Shown piece by piece: positions 44,497 to 56,213 of a stretch of DNA of 64,000 bases. Position 1 is the first letter of the stretch; each line of letters starts with the position of its first letter. The notes under the pieces are model-generated. The model did no database searches. It had not been told where the DNA came from and saw nothing but the letters and a program-made list of their open reading frames with translations. The position numbers and the translations under genes are program-made. Origin of the DNA: Brachionus plicatilis (lineage: Eukaryota > Rotifera > Eurotatoria > Ploima > Brachionidae); NCBI GenBank assembly GCA_010279815.1, contig QEOQ01000316.1, positions 803,643 through 867,642 of the forward strand, in the 5' to 3' direction.

Positions 44497-45383
44497 ATTT
44501 AATTCTAAATAAAGATTCTTAAGTTTTTCTAAGTTTTTTAAATATTTTAAAAATGGTTTATATCGACATTTTTATAAAATTTGAACTGTGAACTAGCGTA
44601 TCTGTCATTTTTTTTTAAAACAAAATATACCAGTCTTTTCAATAAAAAAAACTTTCAGAATGCCTTCCTTAAGATTGTCGTGGATTCCAATCATGGTTCT
44701 ATAATTTTGAATATTCAATTGTAAAACTAGTTGATGCTGTAACACCCCATGGATCCCAGGCCCCATCTCTCTCTTTCTTTATATATATATGTTGTATTTT
44801 ACTTTCAGTTTAAGTTGTGGTTTTAAATAAAGATTTAGAACTAGGAGCTCTTGTTTAATTTTATTTAATAGTGCTACTCTATTAAAATGCTTTGAAAGAT
44901 TTTTTTTTGAATCCAGTTCAGGAAATTATATAATTTTTTTTCTATTTTATTAAAATGAAAAATATTTCAAAGGTTTTCGACAGTTTGGGTGTATTTTTTG
45001 TAAAAATTTAAAAAATAATAAAAGTTGAGACTGGATCGTAAATTTTTTTTATATTTTTTGATTCATAAAGTGACCCGATAATTTTTAAGCAAAAATTTTT
45101 TCCAGCTTTTTAAAGGCAATTTACAAAAAATATTAACACTAGAAGCTCCAAGGTGTCTAAATGAATCTTTTTGATTTTTTACAAAGTTAAAATTCAAAAG
45201 TCTGAAAAGATTAAAGCTTTTAATTGTAAAGTTAACATTAAATAAAATTAAATTTTAAAAAAATTATATTAACATATTCACATGATGCTTCATTTTTTAA
45301 ATTGACTATATACTACAAGAAGCACCAAAAAGGGTCAAATGACTCCTTATAACCCATTCTGCACCCCAAACACCTAAGCCATT
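44497..45383. other. AT-rich region with one arm of a dispersed inverted pair
   Basis: A segment at about 44738-44870 (TGTAACACCCCATGGATCCCAGGCC, CTCTCTCTTTC, then GTTTTAAATAAAGATTTAG) is repeated inverted at about 48440-48565. It may be two oppositely oriented copies of one retroelement or the ends of a larger decayed element. No gene is seen. Confidence 0.55.
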
Positions 45384-45724
45384 GTGAAATTACATACAAA
45401 ACTCCCAATACAAAAATAAAAAAATTATATAACTTTTGTTCTAAATGTCAAAAACTTGTTCTGTAAATGAAACAAAGTGAAACAACTGTTGTTTGACCTT
45501 CTGCAGAAGTCTGCAAAATCTGTGCAAATAAATTCCGCTTTATTTTTAATACTTTTAAATAGGGTGCAATTTTGCAGAATTTGCACAGATTTTGCAGACT
45601 TCTGCAGAAGGTCAAAAAACAGTTGTTTCACTTTGTTTCATTTACAGAACAAATTTTTGACATTTAGAACAAAAGTTATAAAATTTTTTAATTCTTGTAT
45701 TGGAAGTTTTTTATGAAATTTCAC
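45384..45724. repeat. Palindromic MITE, GTGAAATTnCAT termini
   Basis: Arms of about 150 bp: GTGAAATTACATACAAAACTCCCAATAC at the left faces GTATTGGAAGTTTTTTATGAAATTTCAC at the right. Inside, TGTTTGACCTTCTGCAGAAGTCTGCAAAATCTG faces its inverse. The two translated arms look like related proteins only because of the palindrome. It lies just upstream of the piggyBac-like relic. Confidence 0.82.
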
Positions 45725-45730
45725 GATCCC

Positions 45731-47243
45731 AACACCTAAAAGTGTACGTAAAAGAGCCCAAAGTTTAGATGATCTAGAAAACAGTTCTCCAAAGCGTGTT
45801 AAGTGTCAAATTCGACTTTGCAACAATAATAAAAATAATTTAATCTGTATAAACTAGTGTTGGGTAACGGATGAGGGTTCACCGGAAGGCTCCAGAAAAA
45901 AATCAACGGAAGGTTAAACGGAGGAACGTAAACGGAGCGGTTGAATTTCCGGAATGACACCGTACGGAACGGAGATATAAACGGTGACAATAATCGGAGA
46001 CGAAGGTTGGAACGGAGAAAAATTCCGGAGACGGCAACGGAAAAGGGTAAATGCACGGAGCCTCCGGATTTAACGGAGTCTTTAACGGAGAATCCGAACG
46101 GAGCGGAGACGTAAACGGAAGACCCAAACAGAGCGGAGACGGGAATGGAAGACCCAAACGGAGCGGAGACGGAAACGGAGAAACCCAAACGGAGCGGAGA
46201 CCGAAATGGAGAAACCCAAATTGAGCGGAGACCGAAACGGAGGACCAAAACGGAGCGGAGACTGAAACGGAGGACCAAAACAGAGAGGAGAAATAAACCG
46301 AAGAGAACAACGGAAATTGAGCACTTGACCAAAGCTTGCAAAATAAAAATAATTGAGCTTAAAAAAAATTTAATTTTTAAAATTAATAATTTTAAATCAG
46401 AATTTTAAAAATTAAATTTTTTTTAAAGTTGTTATCTTATAAATTTAATTTAATTAAAATTAACTATTACATCGGGTGTTACAAAAAATTTAATAAAAAA
46501 TCGTTTCTATTTTTTCCAAAAATTAAAAAAATTATTTAGATAATTAATTCTTTTTTGACCAAACTTTTTAAAACAAAGTAGCGATGGCAAAATTCTAGAA
46601 GTCTAAAGAATGCTTGCTGCAAATTTCACTCGGTTTTTTTCTAGCGATATCATCTTTATTTTGTAAGCTTTGGTCAATTGCTCAATTTCGGTTGTTCTCT
46701 TCGGTTTATTTCTCCTCTCTGTTTAGGTCCTCCGTTTCGGTCTCCGCTCAATTTGGGTTTCTCCGTTTCGGTCTCCGCTCCGTTTGGGTTTCTCCGTTTC
46801 CGTCTCCGCTCTTTTTGGGTCTTCCGTTTACGTCTCCGCTCCGTTCGGATTCTATGTTAAAGACTCCGTTAAATCCGGAGGCTCCGTGCATTTACCCTTT
46901 TCCGTTGCCGTCTCCGGAATTTTTCTCCGTTCAACCTTCGTCTCCGATTATTGTCACCGTTTATATCTACGATCCGCCGGAGCTCACCGTTAATATCTCC
47001 GTTATTTCCGAGGTCACCGTTTATTTTTCCGTTACCGTTTCCGCAACTTTTTTTTTTCTCCGTCTCTGGAACCTTTTTTGCTAAAATTTTCCGCGCCCGT
47101 TTCCGGCTCCGTGAATCTGGCAATTTTTCTCCGGAGGCCCCTCTGTGCCTCCGGAGACCAACACTAGTATAAACTGTAATAAATCAGTATGCGGACAATG
47201 TACAACGGAACGTGTGATTATTTGTAAAAAATGTGAGAAATAA
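45731..47243 (+). pseudogene. piggyBac-like transposase C-terminal Cys-rich end, split by a fold-back element
   Basis: The left part (45731-45853) encodes TPKSVRKRAQSLDDLENSS then KRVKCQIRLCNNN. The right part (47174-47243) encodes NCNKSVCGQCTTERVIICKKC and a stop. Read across the insertion with one copy of the duplicated TATAAA, the frame is continuous and the Cys spacing resembles the RING/PHD-like Cys-rich domain at the end of piggyBac transposases. The catalytic DDD domain was not found upstream. Assignment rests on a short Cys pattern and is moderate. Confidence 0.55.
45854..47167. mobile_element. GC-rich 1.3-kb fold-back element with minisatellite arms
   Basis: Termini CTAGTGTTGG / CCAACACTAG are flanked by a TATAAA duplication (45848-45853 and 47168-47173). 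Each arm is an array of about 30-bp units (GGAGCGGAGACGGAAACGGAG plus an AAACCCAAAC-type spacer): left about 45880-46310, right, inverted, about 46680-47150. An A/T-rich centre (46320-46660) separates them. The arms translate in several frames into Ser/Phe/Arg repeat polypeptides that are by-products of the tandem units, not genes. Confidence 0.88.
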
Positions 47244-47366
47244 TTTTATTGGAATCTTTTTTTTTTATTACATGATTTAAAATTGATTAATTTAGTATAT
47301 TTTTTTATCGAATAAAGCCCTAAAACATCTTTAATTTTAAAAGCATGTTCTGTAAAATTCAGAACT

Positions 47367-47500
47367 ATGTGAATTTTAGTACAAAAACAAAAAAAAGTAT
47401 GAAAACACCAGAGATATAGTTTTGAACGACCAAAACATGATCTGTAAATTGTAGCAACTGGTACATCCTCTGTAGAACCACTTAGAGTTGAAGTAAAAAT
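47367..47500. repeat. Half copy of the GTGAATTTTAGTAC palindrome family
   Basis: Begins GTGAATTTTAGTACAAAAAC and continues through AAAACATGATCTGTAAATTGTAGCA. It matches the reverse complement of 1-140. The opposite arm is missing. Confidence 0.6.
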
Positions 47501-49299
47501 CCCAAATTCTAAATCTTTCAAAGCATTCAAACCACTGTTAAAGCAGCCTTAAGTATAAAATTGGCAAATTTAAGTTTGAAATCAAGATCAAAAGATCATA
47601 ATATAATATTTTGATATTTTAAAAATACAGCAAATTTTTTTTCAATTCAATAGACCCAATCGTTTAACATGGTGTCAAAAAGTTAGCTAACTATAAAGCA
47701 AAAAAAAATCCAAAGGCCAATTAGCTGACGGTAAATTGTTACTTGGAAACAAAAATTAATTAATTGTTTATCAAAATATTTAGGATATCTGCAATTTTTT
47801 TCTTTAAATATGTCCAACTTTACCCAATATGTTTATATAATGTCAAAAAGATAGTTAGTAAAATATTCACTTAAAATTAAAAAATTACCTCTACCACTTA
47901 TCTCTTTCGTATCTCTTTTTCTTAAAAAAATTAATTTATTAAAATCAATTCAGTTGATTAATAAATAAATATATGGAAAATTAAAAATATGTAAAAATTC
48001 AATGTGAAGTATTTAGGAAACAAACTTGAAATAAAGTTTGACAAAAAAATAGTATCTTATCTTATTATTTATTATATTATTTTATTTTTTTTATCTTTTT
48101 GATTTTCTTTTTTTTTCTTTTAACTTTATTTTCAATTTTTATTATTTTTTTAAAGAGATTTAGTTTGGCGCAGAAAAAAAATAAAGGGATTAATTTTTGA
48201 GAATTCCATTAATAAAATAAAACTTTTTTAAAGGGTAAAAAACTTTTATAAAGTCTTCTTTCATAATCTTCTCTAAACATAATAAAGAAAATATTCAATT
48301 TAAAATAAAAAATATTTAAATTAAAATTGAAAAGTTCTTAGGTAAAAAACTTGAATCAAAACTCCAACTCAATGGTTGATGAAATAAAAAACATTGTGGT
48401 TCAGGTTTAAACTTATTAAAATTATTTTATATCACATCATAGTTTAATACATGTCACTATTAAATAAATCAAGTCCTTATTCAAAACTCTAACTTAAACT
48501 AAAAACAACATAAATATATAAAGAGAGAGAGAGACAGGGCCTGAGGTACATGAGGTGTAATAATAGCTTATATTACTTTTTTAATTCTTTTATTTTAATT
48601 TACTTTTTTATATATGAGGGATTTTTTTTAATAATAAAGGTTAATATTAAATGTGATGATTCATCTCTGAAAATTTATTGCAAAAAAAATTAAAGCTTAT
48701 TGGTAATAAAAAATAAAGGCAAAGTATAATATTCAATTAGAGATTAACAATAATTTAGAGCATTTTTATTATTAAGTAAATTAGATAAAGTGTTTATCTT
48801 TATTAAAGAAATTTATTTTCTTGTATAAATCTTATTGTTTAAAAAAATAAACAAAATAAATATTTTTGTTTTATTAACTTTAAAAACTAAATATTTTGTT
48901 TGATGCAATCTATTTAATTTCAATGTAATAAGATTGCAAAATTAAACCCCATTTAATTTTTTAAAAAAATTAATTTTAAAAAAGCACTTTTTCATGCTTT
49001 TTCAAAATTGTATGTAAATTTTCTTTTAAAGACGAAAAAAACACCATTTGCATTTTAATTTTAATTTTCATGTTGTTGGTTTCAGTTTCCATTTTTGAAT
49101 TTGTTCGCAAAATACAAAATTTTAACTGAATTCAACTCTTATTTATACATTTATTTTAAGCTTAATTCTAAAATGCTCAAAATTACTATGTCATCATTAG
49201 AATTCATATATATGATGCTGCACCACTACTTGAATCGTATATTAAAATAATAATTAAAAATTTTTTTTTTATTGCAATTTTTTCTTTATTTTAATTTTT
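47501..49299. other. AT-rich intergenic region with repeat fragments
   Basis: At 47562-47610 a left end of the GGCAAATTGAAGTTT MITE (TTGGCAAATTTAAGTTTGAAATCAAGATCAAAAG) is present without a right end. At about 48440-48565 lies the inverted partner of 44738-44870, including a GAGAGAGAGAGACAGGGCC stretch. No gene is seen. Confidence 0.5.
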
Positions 49300-49551
49300 A
49301 ATGCTGCACCAAATATAAAATAAAAAAATATTGTCTTGAATTATTTTTATATTTTCTTTTTAAATCATTCAAATAATGCAGCACCATTCTCAAGACCCTG
49401 GATATAGTGCATCGCCACAACCCGAAATACGGTTTTGGCGCATGCAACACAAGTTAAGTTGAATTTAACATGGGCGAGATTTAGTATGGCGCCTGCGCCA
49501 ATGATGTGTTCTAGGTTGTGGCGCTGCATTATCGAACAAAGGAATACGGTA
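49300..49551. repeat. Half copy of the TACCGTATTCCC inverted-repeat element
   Basis: Matches 7345-7680 closely, ending in CGAACAAAGGAATACGGTA. Only one arm is present. It differs by a few substitutions (for example CGCATGCAACAC against CGCATTCAACAC), so it is fairly recent. Confidence 0.8.
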
Positions 49552-50545
49552 AAAATTTAATATTTTCGTACTTAAAATTTTCAAATACCGATCTGAGAAA
49601 ACTAATAAATGTGAAATTTATTATAAAGGATCCACATTCAAAGAAGCTTGGGGCAAGGCAGCAAACAGCTTAAAAGCAATAAACAGTAGAAAATAAAATC
49701 TTTTTTGTAAATAATATTAAAATATTAAATTTCATAATTTGGTAAAAAAAAAATAGAATATAATAATAAAGAACCCATTTTTCGTTTTTTGTTGAATTTG
49801 TACCATTTTTTACCTTTTTTTACAAAAATTGTCCGAAATTTACGTAATTTTTCGTCAAAAAAATTCAATTAAATTAAAATTTTTTTCCTTTTTCAAAAAT
49901 TCATAAAAATAAAAAGTTTTTTTTCATGAAAATCGGTTTTTTTCGAGAAATTTTGGAATTTTTTTTTTCACTGAATTTTACAATAATTATCGTTATTTTA
50001 CGAAAAATACCCTTTATTAGATAACCATATTTTACATATTTTACGGACTTTTAAATAACTCTGTTTAATATCCATTGTATTCTCACAATCTTTAATTTTT
50101 ATTTTGGTTAAATAAATTTTAATTTTAGAGCTGGTTTTTTAATCAAAGTGGGTCTTCGAATGGGATCATTTTTCGTGCTAGGTTCTCTTTATTTTATACA
50201 CTTTAAATCTATGGATAACTTTTTTTTTAATTTAATTTAAAAAAAGGCCACTATAATTAGAACGTCGCTAATTTTTTCTATTGAAAAAATCAAAAAAACT
50301 TAAAAACTAAAAAAAATATTAGCTGAATTTGATCGCTTAGTTATTTAGAAAATTAGAAATTATATTCATAGTGAATAAGCTAAAATAAAAATTAGATTGG
50401 GAAATCAAAGCTCTAATTTACATTCTAATTATTTATCATAAAAATATTTCAAATTTTATGATTATATAAAAAATAATGAAAAATCACCTGATCTTAAAAG
50501 TCCTATTTAAGCGATATTGTATTAAAAAATTTAAATAAAAAAAAA
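49552..50545. other. AT-rich upstream region of DHDH-B
   Basis: A short open stretch at about 49620-49697 (STFKEAWGKAANSLKAINSRK then stop) has exon-like composition but cannot be assigned. TTTTACGGACTTTTAAATAACTCTG near 50035-50065 resembles the right end of the CAGAGTTGTTTAAAAGTC MITE. The rest is A/T-rich. Confidence 0.35.
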
Positions 50546-51645
50546 ATGAGTGAAACAATTTTAAATTGGGGAATAGCTGCTTGTGGTTTAATAAGTCAGG
50601 ATTTTTGTACAGCTCTAAGAGCAACAAAAATGCCAAACCATGCCCTTAAAGCTTGTGCTGCACGGTCTCTTGAAAGAGCGGAAAAATTTGCTCAAAAATT
50701 CGAAATTCCAAGTTTCTATGGATCTTATGATGAGCTTTTTGCTGACAAAAATGTGAACATTGTCTACATTGGAACTACCAATAACACCCATAAAGAAGTT
50801 TGTCTTAAAGCAATCAATGCTGGTAAACATGTTCTGTGTGAGAAACCAATGAGTTTGAACAAACAAGACCAAGAGGAAGTATTCAAAGCAGCAAAGGAAA
50901 AGGGAATATTTTTCATGGAAGCTTTGTGGACAAGGTTCTTTCCAATAGTTAAAAAATTCAAAGAAGAAATTACTAATGGATCAATTGGAGATATTCGATT
51001 TATAATTAGTAATTTTATGGTTCCAATAAAAAGTGTGGAAAGATTAAATATGAGAGAGCTAGGTGGTGGTGGTTTATTAGAGTAAATGAATTTATTTTAT
51101 TTTTTTTTTAACTTAAATATTTTTTATTTTAAAGTATTGGAATTTATCCGATTCAAATGATTTGTTATTTAATGGACCACGAAAAACCATTGAAGATAAG
51201 CTGTAGTGGTCATTTGATGCCATCAGGATGTGATGAAAGTGCATCGATTACATTGTTGTACAAAAACAATCGGATGGCCGTGATAAACATGTCGACCACT
51301 TGTGTTCAAAATGCAAGAACCTCGGTCATGGGTGACAAAGGTATGATTGAGATTCCGGACTTTTCCTGGTGTCCAGTCGAGTTTATCAAAGCTGATCGAA
51401 CAACACACAAAGAACCGCTGCCTGGCTGTCCACCTACTAATTTTACTAACAGTGTTGGGCTAAGTTACGAAGCTGAGGCTTGTCGAGAAGCAATTTCTCA
51501 AGGTTAATTTAAATATTATTAATATTATTGTTTTTGATGTTTTTTTCTAGGTTGGAAGGAACATCCTGTGGTAGCTCATGATAATTCAAGACTTGTTAAT
51601 GAAATAATCCTCGAGTCAATGAAACAATTAGGATGCAGTTTTTAA
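50546..51645 (+). CDS. DHDH: Dihydrodiol dehydrogenase-like oxidoreductase (Gfo/Idh/MocA family), copy B
   Basis: Exons 50546-51081, 51135-51502 and 51551-51645 give 332 codons plus stop, with the same intron positions as copy A. All catalytic landmarks (VLCEKPMSLN, EALWTRFFP, GGGGLLDIGIYP) are intact, so both copies should be active enzymes. From about 50598 to 51445 it is nearly identical to copy A, including intron 1. The first 50 coding bases carry a cluster of silent changes, and the end of exon 2 and exon 3 are clearly different (ending KQLGCSF against KQLGSSY). The promoter is unrelated to copy A's, so expression may differ. Confidence 0.93.
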
Positions 51646-52213
51646 ATTAGAAAAATAGTTCAATAAAAATAGAATTTATTTAAATTATTTTTATTAATTT
51701 GAAAATTTATCTGGCATCATTGACACTTCAAAGATATTATTAATTGACTTTTTTTAATTAATGTTTTGGACCTTTTAATTCTAAAACAAGAACATAAAAT
51801 TTTAAATACACAAACTTTTGATATCTCATCTTATAATTAGCATGTTTTTTGCATTATTTAGCATTTTGAAGAGAGATTTAATCAAATACCATTCAAAAAG
51901 TTTAAAAAAAAATTCTTTTTGATCCTATACTTCAAGATGCCATTCAAGAATATTAAAGTATACATCAGAAATGTATTATTGTATGTTTTGAAATTTTTTT
52001 TTTTAAATACATTTCTAAATTTTAAGATTTTAGAAGATTAGGGCAAATGTTAAAAATTCAAATTCTATATTTGAATTTCTTAATGCATGTGGAATACTTA
52101 ACTTTTAATAAATTACCGTAATAATTTTAATTGTATTTAATTAGTAAAAAAAAAAAATATATCTAGAAAAAAAGCTCAATCATTTATAAAATTCAGTTTA
52201 CGAAAAATAAATT
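51646..52213. other. AT-rich intergenic region, nothing recognised
   Basis: Includes the DHDH-B 3' end with an AATAAA near 51663. No gene or repeat terminus seen. Confidence 0.5.
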
Positions 52214-52842
52214 ATTTTTTAAGGCGGTGGTGATGATTGGAGCAAAAACTGTTGCAAAATATGTTTAAATTAATTGAACACCAATTTTATTTAAATTATT
52301 TACATTTGGCAAGTTTTTTTTTTCAATTTTACATTTTTATAAATAATTGCGTAATTAAATTTCAAATTTTAACATGCTTAAGTATTGAGTTTAAATTAAA
52401 CAACGTAATTTCAAAATTTCAAATAAGTTAAATAGATAAAAAACATACCATTTGTTAAAAAAATAAATGTTTAATATTTTTTAACATAATTTGTTAAACG
52501 CAAACAAAGGCAAAAATTTTAAAAATCTTTAAATTTTGAAGGATAGGTCGAATATTGATAGAAACAGCACTAATTTTAAGTTTTAAAATTTTTTGCCTTT
52601 TTTAGCGTTTAACAAATTATGTTAAAAATATTAAACATTTATTTTTTTAACAAATGGCATATTTTTTGTTCTATTTAATTTTTTTGAAATTTTTGAATTA
52701 ATTGAACTTTTATTTAATTTTTATGCTAAAAATTTTCAAATCTTTCAAAATTATCACCTTATTTTTAATTTTAAAAATAATATTTTGCTTTGCTTTGATT
52801 TTTTTTTGCTCCAAACTTCACCGCCGCTTTTTAAAGCCTCTA
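52214..52842. repeat. Fold-back element, AAGGCGGTGGTGA..TTCACCGCCGCTTT
   Basis: Outer inverted sequences AAGGCGGTGGTGATGATTGGAGC and GCTCCAAACTTCACCGCCGCTTT enclose a long inner palindrome. There, CCATTTGTTAAAAAAATAAATG and AACATAATTTGTTAAACGC face their inverses around 52560. The open frame at 52237-52431 reads through one A/T arm and is not a gene. Confidence 0.75.
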
Positions 52843-53208
52843 CAAATACTCTGGAATTTAAAAGTTTAGGAAATGTTAAAGAAAAAGTAAATAATTTTCT
52901 ATGAGGACAATTATTTTTTTGGTATTTTCAAGTTTAATCATCAAGACTGCGTTCATTACTCAAGAGACTGATTAGCACTTCAATTATTCAAATTAATTTT
53001 AAATTAATTTTGAAAAAAATTTTTTTTTTAAATTTTAATGCATAAATATATTCTTGATTAAATAATTATTTTAAAAAAATCAACTTCAAATGTTTTAAAG
53101 TAAAATAATTTAAATTTGGCAACAAAATCTTTATAAATTAATTTTATTGAAAATTAAAAGCTTTAATGATGAAAAAATTATCAGTTTGAAAATTTGGACT
53201 AAAAATAT

Positions 53209-54312
53209 TTATTTTCGCCAAAAGAAAATAATTTTTTTAAAGCGTTTACGAAAACTGGGATTAAAAAAATAATAGACAAAAAAATTCACCGAATGTGATA
53301 GAAAAAATAAAGTATTTCCAATAAGCACAATAAAACCATACTTGTAGTACACATCAAAACGAAATATGTCCAAAATGATCGCAGACGTATCTATTAAGTT
53401 GCCAAAAAAATAAATGACACAAAGTCCCAGGAGCATTAAAGTAGTGCTGTTTTCTCTCCTGCTACTTGAGCCCTTGCTTTTTCCTTTTTTATTAGTCGAC
53501 TCTTGACTAATTGTGTTCACAGCTTTAAAATAAAAATAATTAAAAATTTAAACAAATTTAAAAAAAAAATCATTTTTACTTGTCTTCACCATATTGACCA
53601 GAGTCATGGACTTTTTTTTGCTCATGTGCTGCCGGAATTTTACGGCTATTGCAATATTGATACCACAAAATGAAGTAAACAAAAAAGGGTCTTTGACAAC
53701 TGTTATTGCGGACATGACTATTGCCACCCATCTAATTTTGAAATTCTCTCTGACATCCTTGTCATACAAAATCTCATATGAGCTTGAGTTTCGATCGGGG
53801 TAGAAGTATCCTTTGACTACAATTTGCCTTGAGATACCAAATATAGGCACATTGAGCACTATTGCTATTGTTATGAACACAATCAACTGCAGGTAGAAAT
53901 TTATCTCTTTCATTTGAACACTTGATAAAATGAGTAGGCGATTGAATGAAACCGATAGATCAACAAGAACTCGGAAAACTACGAGTATGTAGCCGATTAA
54001 CAAATAGATATAGACTTCGTAAAATTTGGCTGGATACGAGTATCCCCATGGACATAGGCTTCCGCACCGGATTATGAACAAAAATGATTGTATCAAGAGA
54101 AAAAACAAATCGCCAATTGAGTCCACCAGTATCACTTTTAGAGGGTTTTGAAGGAAATTTTTATTGTATGAAACAAGGATGTTTAAAATATTTGTTATCA
54201 TGCCAAAAATGCAGATTAAAGGCAGCCAAAAGACATTTATGTAGTCAGCTACAATGCTGGATAATTCTCTTTTGGAATAGTATAATTTAATACTGGTTTC
54301 ATTTTGAATCAT
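53209..54312 (-). CDS. Rhodopsin-like G-protein-coupled receptor, divergent invertebrate type
   Basis: Two exons (53580-54312 and 53209-53522) join in phase to 348 codons plus stop. Seven hydrophobic segments are visible. TM1 has ITNILNILV (the N of the family), TM2 has VDSIGDLFF, and the TM3 end is FNRLLIL in place of DRY. Loop 3 is basic (MSKKKSMT, NKKGKSKGSSSRREN). TM7 has HSVNFFVYYFFNPSFRKRF. The N-terminus carries an N-glycosylation site (NETS). The intron lies in loop 3. It resembles FMRFamide-type or other orphan peptide receptors of invertebrates, but the ligand is not deducible. It is unrelated in detail to the receptor at 502. Confidence 0.85.
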
Positions 54313-55756
54313 TTTGAGTCAAACTTGACTACTAACTTTTAGCTTTAAGAAATTTGATTTTTTTTTTTTTAATTTATAAAAAATAAATATTTGATAAAGT
54401 TAGTTTGTCACGTATCATTTTCAATAAATAATCTAAAATTTTTTAAAATTTAAAACAAAATTTTTTTGAAGAAATTTTTGTCAATTTAAATAAAATGTAA
54501 TATTATTTATAGATTGTTTTCAAGAGACTGAACGTCAATTAAAGCTCGATTGTTAAATAGCAGAAATAATTAAAAAATTTCTAAACAAAATCATTTAAAT
54601 TTTATCTATTTCCTCAATTGGCTAAATGTTCGAATTTTAAAAGGAACTTTAGTTTTAGGATAAGTTACTCAAATAAATGTAAATTTACCAAAATGGCTTA
54701 TTCAATTTCACTCTAGTTAGTAATGTTTAATTATATTAACTATTATTTAGATGCTAATAGACCGAGTTTATTTTTAAGTAGTAGTTTTTCATAATCTAAA
54801 AACGATAATTTTAAAAACTAAATTTGGACAAGAATTTTAAATTTAATTTTTTAATCAATTTATTTGGCAAATAATATAAAAGTATCTAATGATAATTAAT
54901 TATTTATAATTTATAAATAAAAAATTCAACAATTGATTTTGGATGCCTAAAATTAGATTATCGATTTATTTTTTAGGTTAAAAAAATTTACTTGATAATT
55001 TTACCAAAATCAATTGAATGCTTTAAATTTGGAAGCATCGATTTTTTCTCTTCAAGTTATGTTTGCGTCATTTTAACGCAACTACTAACAATTTGATATA
55101 GATATTTATCTGGCACATAAAAGAACTTTAAGAATAAAATAAATTAATGAATTATTTGGTATCCTATTTGTTCATATTTGAAAATAAAAGCTTAAATTAA
55201 TTAAAAATTATTATTTATTATTAAAAAAAAATAAATTTCCTCATAGGCTGTAAATAAAAATGTAAAAGTATTGATAAAAAGAGCTAATTAAATTGATTCA
55301 CTTAATTTATAAGAAAATCGTCAACACCACATTTATCTTTGTCTATAAATTTAATCTATATTTATTTATTGATTAAAAATTTGTGTTTTTACAAAAATTA
55401 TAAAAAATATAAATTAAATTAAAATGAAATTTTTACTGAATTAAATTATTATGATTTTCAATTTTCAGACTCTGAGGAATGCTTCATTTAGCCGAAACCG
55501 GTCAGTTTATAATATAATTAAAAATCTGATATCTGATTAAACAAAAAAATTATTTTTATTGTCTTTTTTTTTATAAAAAATTATTATAAAAATGATTAAA
55601 ATAGCTAAAAAAATATTTTTTCATCTTAATTTAAAGTTAATTTAATTAAGCTAGATTTAAAATGGTTTAATAAGAAATTTCAAAATAATTTTTATTTTCA
55701 AAATAACTAAATCACAAAAATCCAACACTTTTTCTACTTTTATTACCGAAAAGCAT
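54313..55756. other. AT-rich intergenic region, nothing recognised
   Basis: Upstream of the receptor gene. Long A/T tracts; only short low-complexity frames. The receptor promoter should be here. Confidence 0.5.
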
Positions 55757-56100
55757 CGTCGTTTTAAATCAAATAGTTCAAGTTGTTGACGAGTTTAAAT
55801 TATTGGGAGTTACCTGAGATAATGGTTTAAATTTTGCCAAACATATATCAACAGTTTGTACCCAAATAAATAAAAAAAATTTTTCACTTAAAATTCTATC
55901 TATTTTATCTCTCAACTTCTGTAAAAATGCAATTTTTAAATATAATTTAAGAAATAAAAATAATTTAATTGTACCAAAAACAAAAAAAGTTTGGAGAACT
56001 AACTTTTTATGATTTTTTTCCAAAATTAATAATTTTGTTATTGATCGTTTATGTTTATCCTTCAATCATTTCAAAATTTTTATTTTTAATAATATAAATA
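55757..56100 (+). pseudogene. Decayed LINE reverse transcriptase C-terminal fragment
   Basis: A plus-strand frame reads VVDEFKLLGVT, stop, DNGLNFAKHISTVCTQINKK and continues with KNAIFKYNLRNKNN. It parallels the better-preserved EIKLLGFKIDENLNF of the 61417-62357 element, so it is an older copy of the same LINE family with a stop and deletions. Confidence 0.65.
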
Positions 56101-56213
56101 TAATTTGTCTTAAATCAATTAAAATTTTAGATAAATTTAAATTGGTCTAATTGATTGTATGAAACAAAAATTTAACATCTTTAATTTAATTTTATTTTAT
56201 TTATTTTATGATT

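Noticed and set aside
45425..45716. Two similar small proteins encoded on opposite strands
   Set aside because: They are the two arms of one palindromic MITE; the similarity is a property of the inverted repeat.
45799..47172. Several 60-180 codon frames of Ser/Phe/Arg or Arg/Lys/Thr repeats on both strands
   Set aside because: They are translations of the 30-bp GC-rich units of the fold-back arms in different frames; the same units read open on both strands, so the openness is compositional.
52237..52431. 64-codon plus-strand frame
   Set aside because: Lies in an A/T-rich part of the 52214-52842 fold-back and has spacer-like composition.
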